A DNA stretch of 64,000 nt from Trichomonas vaginalis G3 (GCF_026262505.1 NC_067205.1:1922001-1986000), one strand, 5' to 3'. Shown: positions 10,733 to 20,643, numbered from the stretch's first letter. Program-made: numbers and translations. The notes: a model not told the origin generated them from the letters alone.

Positions 10733-10925
10733 AAACATTATTTTTGCTGAATTCAGCAACAAAATGAACGAGGTCAGGATGTATGTAAATACCTTTGAAT
10801 TCATTTATAACGCCCTTAGTAAGCTCATAAAATGCTTGTTTTGAGGTGGAGCCAAAAGTGGCTCGACCGTATTCTTTCAACCAAAACTCAAGAATTTCCT
10901 GCATGAATTTTGTATAAAAAAACAA
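10731..10925 (-). pseudogene. KilA-N domain fragment
   Basis: The reading EFWLKEYG...STSKQAFYELTKGVINEFKGIYIHPDLVHFVAEFS has the KilA-N core (GIYIHPDLV). It is shorter than an intact KilA-N protein. It contains a 20-bp imperfect palindrome (10,847-10,866) that is reversed relative to copies in elements B1 and B2. More sequence upstream, to about 11,092, may have belonged to it. Confidence 0.6.
10847..10866. repeat. Invertible-looking 20-bp hairpin, orientation 1
   Basis: The plus-strand sequence is TGGAGCCAAAAGTGGCTCGA between flanks ATGCTTGTTTTGAGG and CCGTATTCTTTCAACC. At 43,243-43,262 the same flanks enclose its exact reverse complement. Confidence 0.85.
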
Positions 10926-11023
10926 CCGCCGGAATTCAGACGGTTGCTATATTCTTCACAAAATGCCTTATAATACTCTTCCCAGGACTTATTTTCCAAC
11001 AACTTTCTAAAGTCTTTCCTAAA

Positions 11024-11048
11024 CTGACTGACTGACTGACTGACTGAC
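11024..11048. repeat. CTGA microsatellite
   Basis: About six CTGA units in a row within degraded KilA-N-adjacent sequence. Confidence 0.9.
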
Positions 11049-11134
11049 GGCACAAAGTGGCTTAACGAAAACATTAATATATAAAATTTCACGAAAATTC
11101 ATAACGTATATCACGTTATACGTTTGTAAATCTT

Positions 11135-11194
11135 GAGGGTAGAAATGAGGGTAGAAATGAGGGTAGAAATGAGGTTAGATCTAACCATCTACCC
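11135..11194. repeat. Palindromic inter-cassette spacer with three tandem half-sites
   Basis: Three GAGGGTAGAAAT units precede GGTTAGATCTAACC and CTACCCT. This is the right-most spacer of the island in element A. Confidence 0.85.
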
Positions 11195-11214
11195 TAAACA
11201 TTATTTTTTGGTGT

Positions 11215-11440
11215 AAATAAATGGTACCATTAATGATATCATGACTGTTCTCGTTCATGTCTGATTTACATCTAATGAAAAAGTTTAGAAGAATTTTCTT
11301 ATTCTTTCTGGCATATTTTTATCTTTCCAGTACTCCCGCTCTAATGGTCCCAGATGTGTTGGCTTCGACTCTCTCAAGTTCTTAGATGGTATAACACCTT
11401 CAACGCCTCCTTCATAAGTCTTGACAAATCATTTACGATG
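11215..11440 (-). other. Gene remnant at the right edge of the KilA-N island
   Basis: On the minus strand a short frame reads VKTYEGGVEGVIPSKNL then REYWKDKNMPERIRKFF and stops. It looks like the C terminus of a lost gene. I cannot assign a family. Confidence 0.3.
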
Positions 11441-11760
11441 AAACCATTAACGTAAACATAAACGTAAACATTTATTTCCTGTGTTGTTGTCAAAATGTCA
11501 TGTTGTCTCATTTTTTCAGAGAAGTTAATTAACCTGGTAGCACATGGTAACATGGTAGCACCTTCAGTTCTTCAAAAATAATTCATAAATGCCTTCCTCC
11601 AGGACTGTTGTCAAAATGTCATGTTGTCTCATTTTTTCAGAGAAGTTAATTAACCTGGTAGCACATGGTAACATGGTAGCACCTTCAGTTCTTCAAAAAT
11701 AATTAATTATTGAATAACCTAAAAACCATTAACGTAAACATTAACGTAAACATTATTTCT
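11440..11760. repeat. Inverted copies of the 6.6-7.9 kb satellite
   Basis: Two partial units carry the reverse complement of the satellite core (ATGTTGTCTCATTTTTTCAG and the GGTAGCACATGGTAACATGG block). With the array at 6,595-7,905 they bracket the island in opposite orientation. Confidence 0.85.
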
Positions 11761-11819
11761 GCAGTTCATCCATTACTTCATTACCTAATTAATTACAGAC
11801 ATAAAATATATTTAGTTCA

Positions 11820-11919
11820 TTCGGTAAGCCTAAACCCTTTGGGTCAAGTCTCAAGTGTGTTTATTGAACTCGGTAAGCCTAAACCCTTTGGGTCAAGTCT
11901 CATGTGTGTTTATTGAACG
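11820..11919. repeat. Two tandem 50-bp repeats at a gene 3' end
   Basis: The unit, about 50 bp, contains GGTAAGCCTAAACCCTTTGG and ends GTGTTTATTGAAC. The two copies differ at only a few bases. They run into the 3' end of the tail-fibre-like gene. Confidence 0.85.
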
Positions 11920-12752
11920 CGGTACCATGCGAATACAGTCACAAATGGTGGCATATAATCTTTACCCAAGCCTGTTGGATTTGTTGTGAAAGTGTGTGAA
12001 TGATTTCCTCCTGGTTCAGTTTGTCGAAAAGTCTTTTTTGCTGAATGGTTATAATCTGGAGATAAAACATCATTGCCAGCTTCATATTCTGAGTTGTATA
12101 ATGGGTGGTCTCTTAATGAGTGGATATGGTCACCAGAAAAGTTTGTAGTTCCTGTATGAGTTTGTGGTGGAAGGTTTGCTTCTTTAATTTTCTTCGAACC
12201 TCCTGTTTGCTTTGAATATCTAGCACAGTATAAGAATTTATCTACAATCTGCTTCCACGTACCAAAACCTAAAACTGTTGCTGGATTTGTTGAATTCATT
12301 GATGTATAAATAGAACCAACAGGATATAATGTTTGAAGTATTTCATTTTTCATGCTTGTAATCACATCATTTACTTCCGACTTCTTTGCATAATTTTCAT
12401 CAACATATGTTTTATCTGCTTTAAGGTCTAAACATCCTGAAACCCATTCTGTATCAGCTTTAACTTTAAAAGTCTCAAATGTCCATTCATGATACCATTC
12501 AACCTTTTCTTTAATTTCATTATCTTTTTCATCAACATAAACCAAATTTGCCTTCTTATTTAACTCACTATCCACATATTCCTTATCCACCTTCTTCATT
12601 ATGTCATTTAGGAAACCTTCTATGAATTCCTCATTTAAATTAAATCTTCCAATCTTCAAAACTTTAGGAAATGCATTTAATGCGTAATATCTCTGTTCTT
12701 CTGGTGGAATTGATGTTATATCATCCGTTATACCTTTAATTTTAGAATTCAT
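11910..12752 (-). CDS. Tail-fibre/receptor-binding-like protein (280 aa)
   Basis: The likely start is ATG 12752, giving MNSKIKGITDD. Residues about 50-140 carry repeats of the KADKTYVD type, a trimeric-stalk pattern of phage fibres. The C-terminal domain has YPVGSIYTSMNSTNPATVLG and FGTWKQI, then His/Gly-rich loops and a YMPPFVTVFAWYRV end, as in phage tail-collar and baseplate gp10-type tips. Family B carries homologues at 33,466-34,806 and 60,123-61,532. Its likely role is a surface or attachment protein of a particle; this is inference. Confidence 0.7.
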   Translation of the reverse strand: MNSKIKGITDDITSIPPEEQRYYALNAFPKVLKIGRFNLNEEFIEGFLNDIMKKVDKEYVDSELNKKANLVYVDEKDNEIKEKVEWYHEWTFETFKVKADTEWVSGCLDLKADKTYVDENYAKKSEVNDVITSMKNEILQTLYPVGSIYTSMNSTNPATVLGFGTWKQIVDKFLYCARYSKQTGGSKKIKEANLPPQTHTGTTNFSGDHIHSLRDHPLYNSEYEAGNDVLSPDYNHSAKKTFRQTEPGGNHSHTFTTNPTGLGKDYMPPFVTVFAWYRVQ

Positions 12753-12778
12753 AAATAAAATTTCTTTTATATTTGATA

Positions 12779-12964
12779 TCACTGCACCTCCTTTGCAAAC
12801 GAATTCGAAATGGTCATTTTCAATACTATCTCCAAATCTCCATATTTCAACCTTTGCGTTTGTTCTGCCGTCTTTGAATTATATGCATATATGGCGTATG
12901 TAATGGTCTGAGGGACCTGGGTGTTTTGTGCCTTAAGTTGTTGTGGTTGCTGTTGTTTAATCAT
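12779..12964 (-). CDS. Small hypothetical protein (61 aa)
   Basis: It starts at ATG 12964 after TAAATATTTATTTTTAAATC-like sequence. The N terminus is Gln-rich, and QQLKAQNTQVPQTI resembles a stretch of the 255-aa protein at 4499-5266. It lies just upstream of the fibre-like gene on the same strand. Role unknown. Confidence 0.45.
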   Translation of the reverse strand: MIKQQQPQQLKAQNTQVPQTITYAIYAYNSKTAEQTQRLKYGDLEIVLKMTISNSFAKEVQ

Positions 12965-12988
12965 TTATTATGATTTAAAAATAAATAT

Positions 12989-13696
12989 TTAATCTGTTAT
13001 CTCATCACCTATTTTTTCTATTTGAAATTGCCATAATATTTCATTCATGAATTCTAAACCACAATCAAATAGGTCAGTTATTCTAAATTTAATATTGATA
13101 AATCTTTTGAATGAAGAATAAATGAATTCCCGGATAATTGAAACGGATATGATAGAAAATGTGTTTAAGTTGATGGATAAAATGTTTTGTATTGATGGGT
13201 AAGAGTTAGGGTCTAATGTTTGATGTGAAAATCTCATTGGGGTATTAACTTTATCACATTTGATTAAAATGAAATTGGAACCAGTGTCAGAATACAAAAC
13301 ATCCCCAACATCTTTTTCAAAATTTAATATTCCCAACAATGAACGAAGATGAGGAGTACAAAATTTAATTTTCAGCGGGAATTTAATAAGGTTATTTATT
13401 TCATCAAGTTCAAAAGTTTATCAGGTTTGATTTAAAAATTTTCTTCATACCATACGATAAATGATTCATTTAAATAACTTAAAATCGTGTTAATATCCCA
13501 TTTCGCTATCACATTATTTATATACATATCATACGTTTTTTCATGGTCATCTTTTAATAAATGATATATAATCTGAAGGGTCTAAAAGAATGGGATTAAA
13601 TTTACCACTCACAGAAACGAGAGTAACATTATAAATTCCGCTAACTGTTAAATTTAATTCACAGCTATTATTCGAAATAATATTGATAATTGACAT
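12989..13696 (-). pseudogene. Hypothetical structural-type protein, broken
   Basis: Minus-strand reading begins at ATG 13696, 19 bp from the divergent start at 13,716. The product appears beta-rich (NSCELNLTVSGIYNVTLVSV at its start). The largest remaining frame is 12,989-13,339. A capsid-related role is possible from position and composition, but no motif proves it. Broken. Confidence 0.4.
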
Positions 13697-13715
13697 TTTT
13701 ATTACGAATAAAAAT
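13697..13715. promoter_or_regulatory. Divergent mini-promoter
   Basis: Only 19 bp separate two start codons. The spacer reads TTTTATTACGAATAAAAAT, nearly symmetric. The same pattern occurs at 33,448, 35,763 and 49,053. Confidence 0.55.
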
Positions 13716-14194
13716 ATGGTAAAGCGTTATTTTCCAGTGATAAATAAAACTAGAATAAGATTACCTCAAGAATTCATAAATTCAACGAATAAGAAATTCA
13801 TTCATGTTATAAATTTTAGTGTTTTCAGAAAATATGAGTCAATGTCATATTCATCAACAGGTTATATTTCACTTCATTCAAATTTAGTTCAATCAAACCC
13901 ATATAATGACCATTTCATAAGATTTTCAGATGGTATTAAAAATGTAATTGATAGATTAAAATATGAACAGATTGACAATATCGAATTTTGGAATTTTGGT
14001 TTAAATATCCCGATGGAAAAAAGATTGAAGTTAAAGATAAAGCTGATACTATAACAAAAACAATTACAATGACCGATCCGGATAGTGGGGAACAAAAAGA
14101 AATAAAACAAACGATAGAAACTGGTGAAAGGTCAATTATTATTGATTATGATTCAAAGGATTATTATTCAATAATGTTAATGCTTGAATATTAA
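13716..14194 (+). pseudogene. Hypothetical structural-type protein, broken
   Basis: Starts MVKRYFPVINKTRIRLP after the shared divergent spacer. Composition suggests an alternating beta structure (HVINFSVF, GYISLHSN), and a later part contains TITMTDPDSGEQKEI. It could be a minor capsid protein, but I recognise no family. Broken. Confidence 0.4.
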
Positions 14195-14659
14195 ATAGCC
14201 TTAACAAAGAATTTTTCAAGTGATATTTTATATTCATCAACTATTTTATTATAAATATCATTATATGTTAAATGAAGTTCAGTTGTTGTTCCGTTCTTTG
14301 ATATCTTAATTGTGCTAATATCCTTTATAGGATTTATTTTTGCAACTGTTCCGCAGCATGAAACCTCATCATCTATGAAAAATTGAATCTTAACGTCTGA
14401 ATCTTGAACATCACAAAGAATGGCGATAATGTGAATTAATGATTCATAAGGTAAAATAATTAACACGGATTGATCAATTAAATTTATTATTGAATCATAA
14501 TTATTAATTATTATTATCACGTAAATTTTCATTAATTCAGAATTAATGTCTATTTTATATGGGTTCTCGATGTTTGATGAAAGAGGTGGGGTATGTTGGA
14601 TAAGTGGGAATTTCAACAGGTTCTTTACCGGGTTCAGATAAAAATGATTGGGTCTCCAT
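14191..14659 (-). pseudogene. Conserved SCCG-motif protein, broken
   Basis: The C-terminal half (DDEVSCCGTVAKINPIKDI ... KISLEKFF) matches the arrangement of the family B protein at 48,475-48,750 (EPDVSCCGVSYNVIDKIYV ... NISLKF). The same neighbourhood of capsid genes in both families suggests a conserved virion-related role. The N-terminal region is Pro/Thr-rich. Broken. Confidence 0.5.
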
Positions 14660-14731
14660 CTTCTATTTTGCTCCTCCTCCTTTTTCGGTAAGTCACGAGT
14701 TAATAAATTTGGTTGAGTTTGCTGACCTTTG

Positions 14732-14857
14732 TTAATTCAGGGCTACATTAACTTTAACATTTTGAATAATTCGTGATTTATCATCATTTACGTTATAACC
14801 AACCGTAATCTCTGCTTTTGCGTTAGTGTTCTTTTGACTAGTGAAACGTCTTCTCAT
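14732..14857 (-). CDS. Small basic hypothetical protein (41 aa)
   Basis: Starts at ATG 14857 after TTTTTTTATTCGATTATAA. It reads MRRRFTSQKNTNAKAE, then a beta-like segment, and ends at 14,732. The Arg/Lys N terminus could bind nucleic acid. Not recognised. Confidence 0.4.
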   Translation of the reverse strand: MRRRFTSQKNTNAKAEITVGYNVNDDKSRIIQNVKVNVALN

Positions 14858-15501
14858 TTATAATCGAATAAAAAAAATATATTTAAACTTTTATTTGCTG
14901 GAACTTTTGAATCTATTATTCCCTGTATTTGTTCATGAAGTTGATTTTTAGCTGTTTCATCGTAATTAATAGACCTAATATATTCATTAATTGCATTCTT
15001 ATAATCATCTGATTTCTCAAATTTTCTTTTATCTGATTCCTTAACTAAATCATAAGTTAACCTCGTTGCTGATATAATGGTTTCTTAATTAAATCTCTTG
15101 AATGCTTGAGATAAAGCACATGATGCAATTCTTGCTACTATAATTGGTTGGAATTGCTGTTTAAGTTCATCTTTAACATTTGCGAAAACTGGATCGAATA
15201 AAGCAACTTTAAAGAATTTCTTAGCTGAAATTTCAGGTCTAATATTTGCATATTGACCATCAAACTGGTTAGAATATCGTGGTAATCCATCCGGTCCCTC
15301 TTCAACAGCATTTAATTCTTCATTGAAATAAGAATATGGATTATGACGGTATGAATTAATTGGACCATTTTCACCTTCTCCAATGTATTGTTTAACAGCT
15401 TTTCCATTTTCATCAAATTGCATAGGATAACGTTCATTATATGCTTTACGTTTAGGATAATCAGTTATAGTTAATTTATAACCATTTATGACTTTAATAT
15501 A

Positions 15502-16799
15502 GGGTGTCCAAAGGTGCGTTTAGCACAGCGCTCTATATGAGACTATTAAAGGAGATATATGCTGATTATAAATATATAATAAAAAATATGAATATATTTA
15601 TATGATGAGTATGTTGTATTTTGGCGCCATGCCGGTATATAAAATGAATTTTGAGACAAGAGGCGGTTTCGCGGGAAATTTTGGCAGGATTTTTTTCATT
15701 TTTTTAATGAATCATAAAGAAAACATCCTCGCTCTTGCAAAAAAATGCAAAGACTGTAAAAAAATCTACGAGACATTGGTAAAATGCTTCGGTATGGATG
15801 CTCCTAGCTATTCCACTGTAACGTATCATGTTAGGATGTATCACTTCATGAACAAAAAGGCGCCCATCATAAAAATTGACAAAAAATCGCCGGATCAAAG
15901 AAAAATCAAAGCAATTCTTCAAGCGCTAGATGAAGACCCAAGAGCATCACTCAGAAGGATAGAGGAGATGACAAAGATACCACGTACAACAGTCAGTTAT
16001 TATCTGCACAATTATTTGAACTACAAACTAGCGTATACACGTTGGGTTCCGCACAACCTTAATTCAGTTCAAAAAAAATCTAGAGTCCAATCTTCGAAAG
16101 AGCTCCTCTCTATATTGGGTGCGTATCAATCCAAGAAGTTTCGCTTTTTAGTAACAGGGGACGAGTCTTGGTTTCAATATGCAACAGAAGCCAAAATCAT
16201 GTGGATCCCGAAGGATGAAAATCCGCAAACATTCCCGAAGAAAAAATTGACACACCAATGATGATGTTGTCGGTTTTTTGGGGCGTGAATGGCATCATCG
16301 CAATTGATATTCTTCAAAAACCTAATACGATGAATGCTCAGTATCTAATTGACAATGTTCTTACTCAAATTATCATTCTGATGAGTTTGAGAAATCCAAA
16401 CAACAAAAACAAAAGTTTGCAATTCATTTTGATAATTCAAGAGTTCACAAAAGTCATAAGGTAATGAATTACTTGGTGGAAAACAATGTCAAAGTTGTTC
16501 CAAACCCAATTTATTCACCTGATATTGCACCCTCTGACTTTTATTTATTCGGCACGCTAAAAAAGAGAGCTGAAGGACGCGAATTCGCGAGTCCAGATGA
16601 TCTTGAAAATTTTGCAAGAGAGCAATTTGAGCAATTTTCTCATGATGATTTAAAGCGTGTCTTTCAAGCCTGGATCGATCGCTGCGAACGCGTGATTGAA
16701 TCCAATGGTGATTATATTTAAATAAACTTTATATATATGTAACTTGTTTATTTCTATTCGCAGTATTCAGGTTTGTGCTAAACACACCTTTGGACACCC
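15502..16799 (+). mobile_element. Tvmar1-like mariner DNA transposon
   Basis: The 1,298-bp element begins GGGTGTCCAAAGGTGCGTTT and ends with its imperfect reverse complement (CACACCTTTGGACACCC), terminal repeats of about 27 bp. It is flanked by TA duplications at 15,500-15,501 and 16,800-16,801. Size and target match the Tvmar1 family of T. vaginalis. It inserted into the older Polinton, which dates the Polinton as earlier. Confidence 0.9.
15602..16721 (+). pseudogene. Mariner transposase, frameshifted
   Basis: The N-terminal helix-turn-helix region (ENILALAKKCKDC ... STVTYHV) and a second one (SLRRIEEMTKIPRTTVSYYL) precede the catalytic core. First Asp: VTGDESWFQY. Second Asp: IHFDNSRVHKSHK near 16,425. 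Third Asp: PDIAPSDFYLFG near 16,530, consistent with the DD34D spacing. The frame changes near 16,250 and again near 16,370-16,390, so this copy should be inactive, although its termini look intact. Confidence 0.85.
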
Positions 16800-17133
16800 T
16801 ATATTACCTTGACCATCAGTAACGAAAACTTCATTTATACCATCAGGTTTTCCATTTGGACCCGTAATGTCTGCTTCGTGTGCTTCCCAATTTGGACAAT
16901 GACGTTTGGCATATGCTTGAGCTTCTGGTAATGTTAAAACGTTTCTCATTTGTTTAACATCTTTTTGAAGACCAGCAACAATATGAACTAATTCTTTCAT
17001 TCCATCAGGAACTTTCATAGTTCTATTATATGCACCCTTTTTGTTTGTCCCTTGTTTTAATGGAACCTGTAGAAGATTTGCTATTTCTGTCATGTTTAAT
17101 TATAAATAAAAAATAAAAATTAATTATAAAAAG

Positions 17134-17961
17134 TTAATCAAATTTAACACTTCCTTTATTTAAATCAACTATTATTTTTCCATGTTCACCTAATTGCTGA
17201 TATTGTGTGTAAAGTTCATTAATGCTCATTGGTAGATTCACTTGATAAAGCATAACGTTCAACTGTTGACGACTAAACCCACTGAAAATGAAAAGTGTTG
17301 ATAGATTTGATTTAATGTTTGTGCTTAATGCTTTGAAGTATTGAACAGCCATAAAGAATGAACACTGAATGTGTCGACATTGAGTTAATAATTGATTAAA
17401 ATATGATTTCTCATTTGTTATTAGTTTTGATTTCACTGCATCATCTAGAAAAATGAGTGAATGCAAAAATTCTCTATCAAAATTTGAAATAGAAAGTGTT
17501 TCAAATAATTCATCCCGTTGTTTATCAATAATTTTATCCTCTAATCCTTGCTTCTTGATTGTATTATATAATTCTTTATACATTAAAAAGTTTTTTAAAT
17601 AATCTTCTGCTTCTTCTTGTGATAAATAAATAATTGGAATTTTGATTAAATGCTTTAAAGATTCAAATGTATCATCTGAAGGTGAACCTGAACGGTTGAT
17701 ATAAATTAACACATGTGAATGGGGGGAAGTGTTAGCAATAATGATAATTTGTTTTAATATCGTTAATGTTTTACCTTTATTCTGTTTACCAATTGCTGCA
17801 GTGATTGAATTTAAGTAACATTCAGAATATGGAATTTTCATTAATTTTTCCTTAGATAGAGCATTTCTATTATCACTCAATGCTTCATTAATCATATCAT
17901 CTACGTATGTATTATATACTCCTGCTAATTCTTCATAAGGGGTGGATGAATTTAAATCCAT
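17134..17961 (-). CDS. FtsK/HerA-type DNA-packaging ATPase (275 aa)
   Basis: Walker A reads AAIGKQNKGKTLT near residue 60. Walker B reads LIFLDDAVK near residue 175. A TQCRHIQCSFFMAVQYF segment follows, as in A32-like ATPases that pump DNA into Polinton and large-DNA-virus capsids. It starts at ATG 17961, and only 23 bp separate it from the capsid-gene stop, on the same strand. It looks whole. Confidence 0.8.
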   Translation of the reverse strand: MDLNSSTPYEELAGVYNTYVDDMINEALSDNRNALSKEKLMKIPYSECYLNSITAAIGKQNKGKTLTILKQIIIIANTSPHSHVLIYINRSGSPSDDTFESLKHLIKIPIIYLSQEEAEDYLKNFLMYKELYNTIKKQGLEDKIIDKQRDELFETLSISNFDREFLHSLIFLDDAVKSKLITNEKSYFNQLLTQCRHIQCSFFMAVQYFKALSTNIKSNLSTLFIFSGFSRQQLNVMLYQVNLPMSINELYTQYQQLGEHGKIIVDLNKGSVKFD

Positions 17962-17984
17962 TTAATCAAAATAAATTTATAATT

Positions 17985-19618
17985 TTAAACATTTCTATTC
18001 ATCAATATTTCATCATATGAACTTCTATACTGTGGTGGTGTACCTGTTGGATGATATTTCAAACCTTCGTCCGGTGTCCATGTCCAATATGTAGTCCTAG
18101 TAAACCAAACCCGAGGAGGATTTGTCACCTTTGAACAGTAAGTGTCATTTTCACCCTGAATGATTGGATAAGCTTTCACTTGTACTGTAACTTGTGAGTT
18201 GAAAGTTTCTAATCCATCAAAGAATATACCCACCCCATCACGTTGAACCGGAATAGTGCATAAGAATGAAGTTTGGTCTTTCCATGTTCTAGCTAATGGC
18301 GTGCCATTATCATCATTCAGTGGTCTAGTTAATGAGTCCTCGTATTCTTCTGTGCATTCATTCACTCCATCTAAATCAGAAGCTTGAAGCATGCGTGTAA
18401 AGAATATGTCGCCCACTGTGGACATCGCTTGATCGGGGAAGTTTCTGGAATCTATAGTGACCTGAAGACCTCGAAGCATTGGATTTTCTAAAACCGTTCT
18501 TTGCATTGCATTCTTCGGAAATGTTAACACAACATCTGTAACATTATGAAGAGCGTATGAGAAATCTGAGCTGATACCTTCGGGAGTGATGCAACCTCCA
18601 TTTAGTGAACGAACGTCAATATGTTGAGCTGGAATCATGAATGGATCTTCCTTACTGAATAAACGTGGTATTGCTTTAACTGATTCTTCAATTAAACCGT
18701 ATCCTGGTGTAATGCATTTATCCTCTAAAACTTCCATCTTTGTGCATGAAATAATAACGTCATCAACTGTTGCGTCAGCAGATGTAGCGGCTAAGCTTGT
18801 AATTAATTTGGCAGGAAGTCCGATTTGTTGGAATTTGCGATCATGTTTATAAATATGATTCATAATCTTTTCATAATTTTCATCAGTTATCTTTTCATAA
18901 ACGTAATTTTGTAAATCAGCAACTCTTAACGGGTCAACCTGACAAAATACTAAAGTATCCCTGAAAACATAATATTTAAGAATGATATCACCAAATGATT
19001 TAGGATAATCATCGAACGCCTGAAATGCTAACGAATCATTTACCGGAATAATCATATCAAAAGTGATATCACTTCTTCATTTGCTCTCTTGAAAACTTCT
19101 GAAGGGTCAATATATTTACCACATACTGAGTTATCATATTTTGAACATTATTATATAACGAATGAACAAACTTTTTAACTTTCCTTTCTGATTTTGGTTT
19201 ATATGTTGCAAATGCGAAAGATTCACGGGCGCAATCCATCTGAAGATAACCGGCATCACCTCTTTCGGTTTCTACTTTCTAATTGTTTAAAGCTTTGATT
19301 GATGATTTGTAACCAACGAATAAACGCATGCATTTAAAAGCGGCATCGCATGTGAAAGCTTTATTTGAAACTAGAGTTGCTTTAACTTTGCGTTTAATAT
19401 ATGTGTCACCTAATTGGTTCACATCATGAGCCGGTTTGTAATTCTTAAATGAGTTTGTTTATCATCAAAATATGGAGCATCAGAGTCATAGCATGAACTT
19501 TCAAGTTCTCTATAATTTCTACCGTCATTCTTTGCGAATATTTTCATTTATCTTTTCGAATGAATGAAACACATTTCCATTAATCGGTTTAGTGTTTGGC
19601 ACCAAATAGTTAGTCGTC
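17985..19618 (-). pseudogene. Probable major capsid protein, family A, broken
   Basis: The largest frame is 17,985-19,055 (356 aa). It is beta-rich, with VTVQVKAYPI and WFTRTTYWTWTPDEG near the C terminus. Its position next to the packaging ATPase matches double jelly-roll capsid genes of Polintons. N-terminal sequence continues to about 19,618. It is broken there. Assignment rests on context and composition, not on a diagnostic motif; another structural protein cannot be excluded. Confidence 0.5.
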
Positions 19619-19688
19619 ATTTATTAATAAATAAAAAATCAAATTAAAAGATGAAAATGAATTTTTAATTTTAATGAAATAATCAACT

Positions 19689-20024
19689 ATGGCTGCAGGT
19701 ATATTTAAGAAACTGTGGGATAAAGTAAAAAGAGGAGCGCATAAAGTTTGGGAAACATTGAAGAAGGGAGCAAATTGGATATTTAAGAATAAAGAAGCAA
19801 TTAGTGACATTGCTGAATCAATAACACCAAAAGCTGCCCCAATAAGAGAAGTTTTAAATAAAGGAGAAAAAGTTTATCAAAGACTACAACCGATACTAAG
19901 ATATAAAATAATATTTATTTATTTTTCCACTATCTACCTCCTATATTTATTAAGTATTCCTTCAGCAATTCCACCAATTGCGTTACCTGCTTGTGCTCCC
20001 ATCGCCGGATTACCTGCTCTTTAG
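19689..20024 (+). CDS. Small amphipathic protein (pVI-like candidate)
   Basis: Starts MAAGIFKKLWDKVKRGAHKV, a strongly amphipathic basic helix with repeated Trp residues. It may act like the membrane-active minor capsid proteins of adenoviruses. The C-terminal third overlaps the opposing gene, so the true end may be near 19,903. A related gene starting MAAGFFKK faces it on the minus strand. Similar proteins in family B: 32,364 and 35,780. Confidence 0.55.
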   Translation: MAAGIFKKLWDKVKRGAHKVWETLKKGANWIFKNKEAISDIAESITPKAAPIREVLNKGEKVYQRLQPILRYKIIFIYFSTIYLLYLLSIPSAIPPIALPACAPIAGLPAL

Positions 20025-20169
20025 TACCTAATACTCCACCTATGATATTTCCTGCCGTTTTCGCTACTGGTGCCAAAAAGTTTGCAACGGGTTTAATAAT
20101 CTTTTTATGAACCAACCTGCAGCTTTCTTAATTCCATCCCATAATTTTTTTAAAGAATCCTGCCGCCAT
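19930..20169 (-). pseudogene. Second small amphipathic protein gene, broken
   Basis: Minus-strand reading starts MAAGFFKKIMG at 20169 and later has KPVANFLAPVAKTAGNIIGG, a Gly/Ala hydrophobic segment. It faces a paralogue at 19,689. Broken. Confidence 0.5.
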
Positions 20170-20235
20170 TTCTGATTTAATATTAATTAAAAAATATATT
20201 TCATCACTTATATTCTAATTTTTATTTAATATTAA

Positions 20236-20604
20236 ATGAAACCGATTTTAAAAATAAATGAAACAGAGGAGGAAGAAATAAATGAAAGTGAAAATGTTCA
20301 ACAAAAAATAAACGTTGTTAAACCAATTACTGAAATAAAAATTTTTTCATCTGTTGAAGAATTTAATGACTATTATGCTAACAATAAAAAATTATTTGAA
20401 GAATTGACAACGTGTAAATTGAATAAAATGTTTAAAGTTGATGGATTCAAAATTTCAAAAATAAAAGGAGTGGTTAGTTTGAAATCTATTCCTCAATCAA
20501 GAATCACCTCATTAATGAAAATAGATGATTTAACAAAAAGAATAGAAGAGATTGAAGAAAGAGTAAATCAGATAATTGATTTCATAAATTCAAATAATCA
20601 TTAG
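20236..20604 (+). CDS. Hypothetical acidic/coiled-coil protein (122 aa)
   Basis: The N terminus is Glu-rich. A central FSSVEEFNDYYANNKKLFEE segment is followed by a C-terminal coiled coil (DDLTKRIEEIEERVNQIID). It starts after TTTTTATTTAATATTAA. It is the last plus-strand gene before the right end of element A. Function unknown. Confidence 0.55.
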   Translation: MKPILKINETEEEEINESENVQQKINVVKPITEIKIFSSVEEFNDYYANNKKLFEELTTCKLNKMFKVDGFKISKIKGVVSLKSIPQSRITSLMKIDDLTKRIEEIEERVNQIIDFINSNNH

Positions 20605-20619
20605 TTTCTTAAAGTTCTA

Positions 20620-20643
20620 TGTTGATTCTGAGACATAATTTTT
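20620..20643. repeat. Right arm of a 24-bp inverted repeat
   Basis: Exact reverse complement of 10-33. It lies just outside the last gene and near the right end of element A. Confidence 0.6.

Larger units (their letters stand above)
14862..17093 (-). pseudogene. Hypothetical Polinton gene split by a mariner
   Basis: The upstream part (16,802-17,093; [20 protein letters not shown] ...) and downstream part (from 15,499 leftwards, including MQFDENGKAVKQYIGEGE) lie on either side of the mariner. The target TA is duplicated at both junctions. The protein is Asn/Gln/Lys-rich with no known motif. It sits between the SCCG-motif gene and the packaging ATPase, in the structural cluster. Confidence 0.6.

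Noticed and set aside
10877-11092. 71-residue minus-strand frame with SVSQSVSQ
   Set aside because: It includes the CTGA microsatellite and overlaps a KilA-N fragment in another frame; no independent coding support.
11820-11919. Possible tRNA-like structure in the 50-bp repeats
   Set aside because: The CCCTTTGGG stem is too short and no cloverleaf can be drawn.
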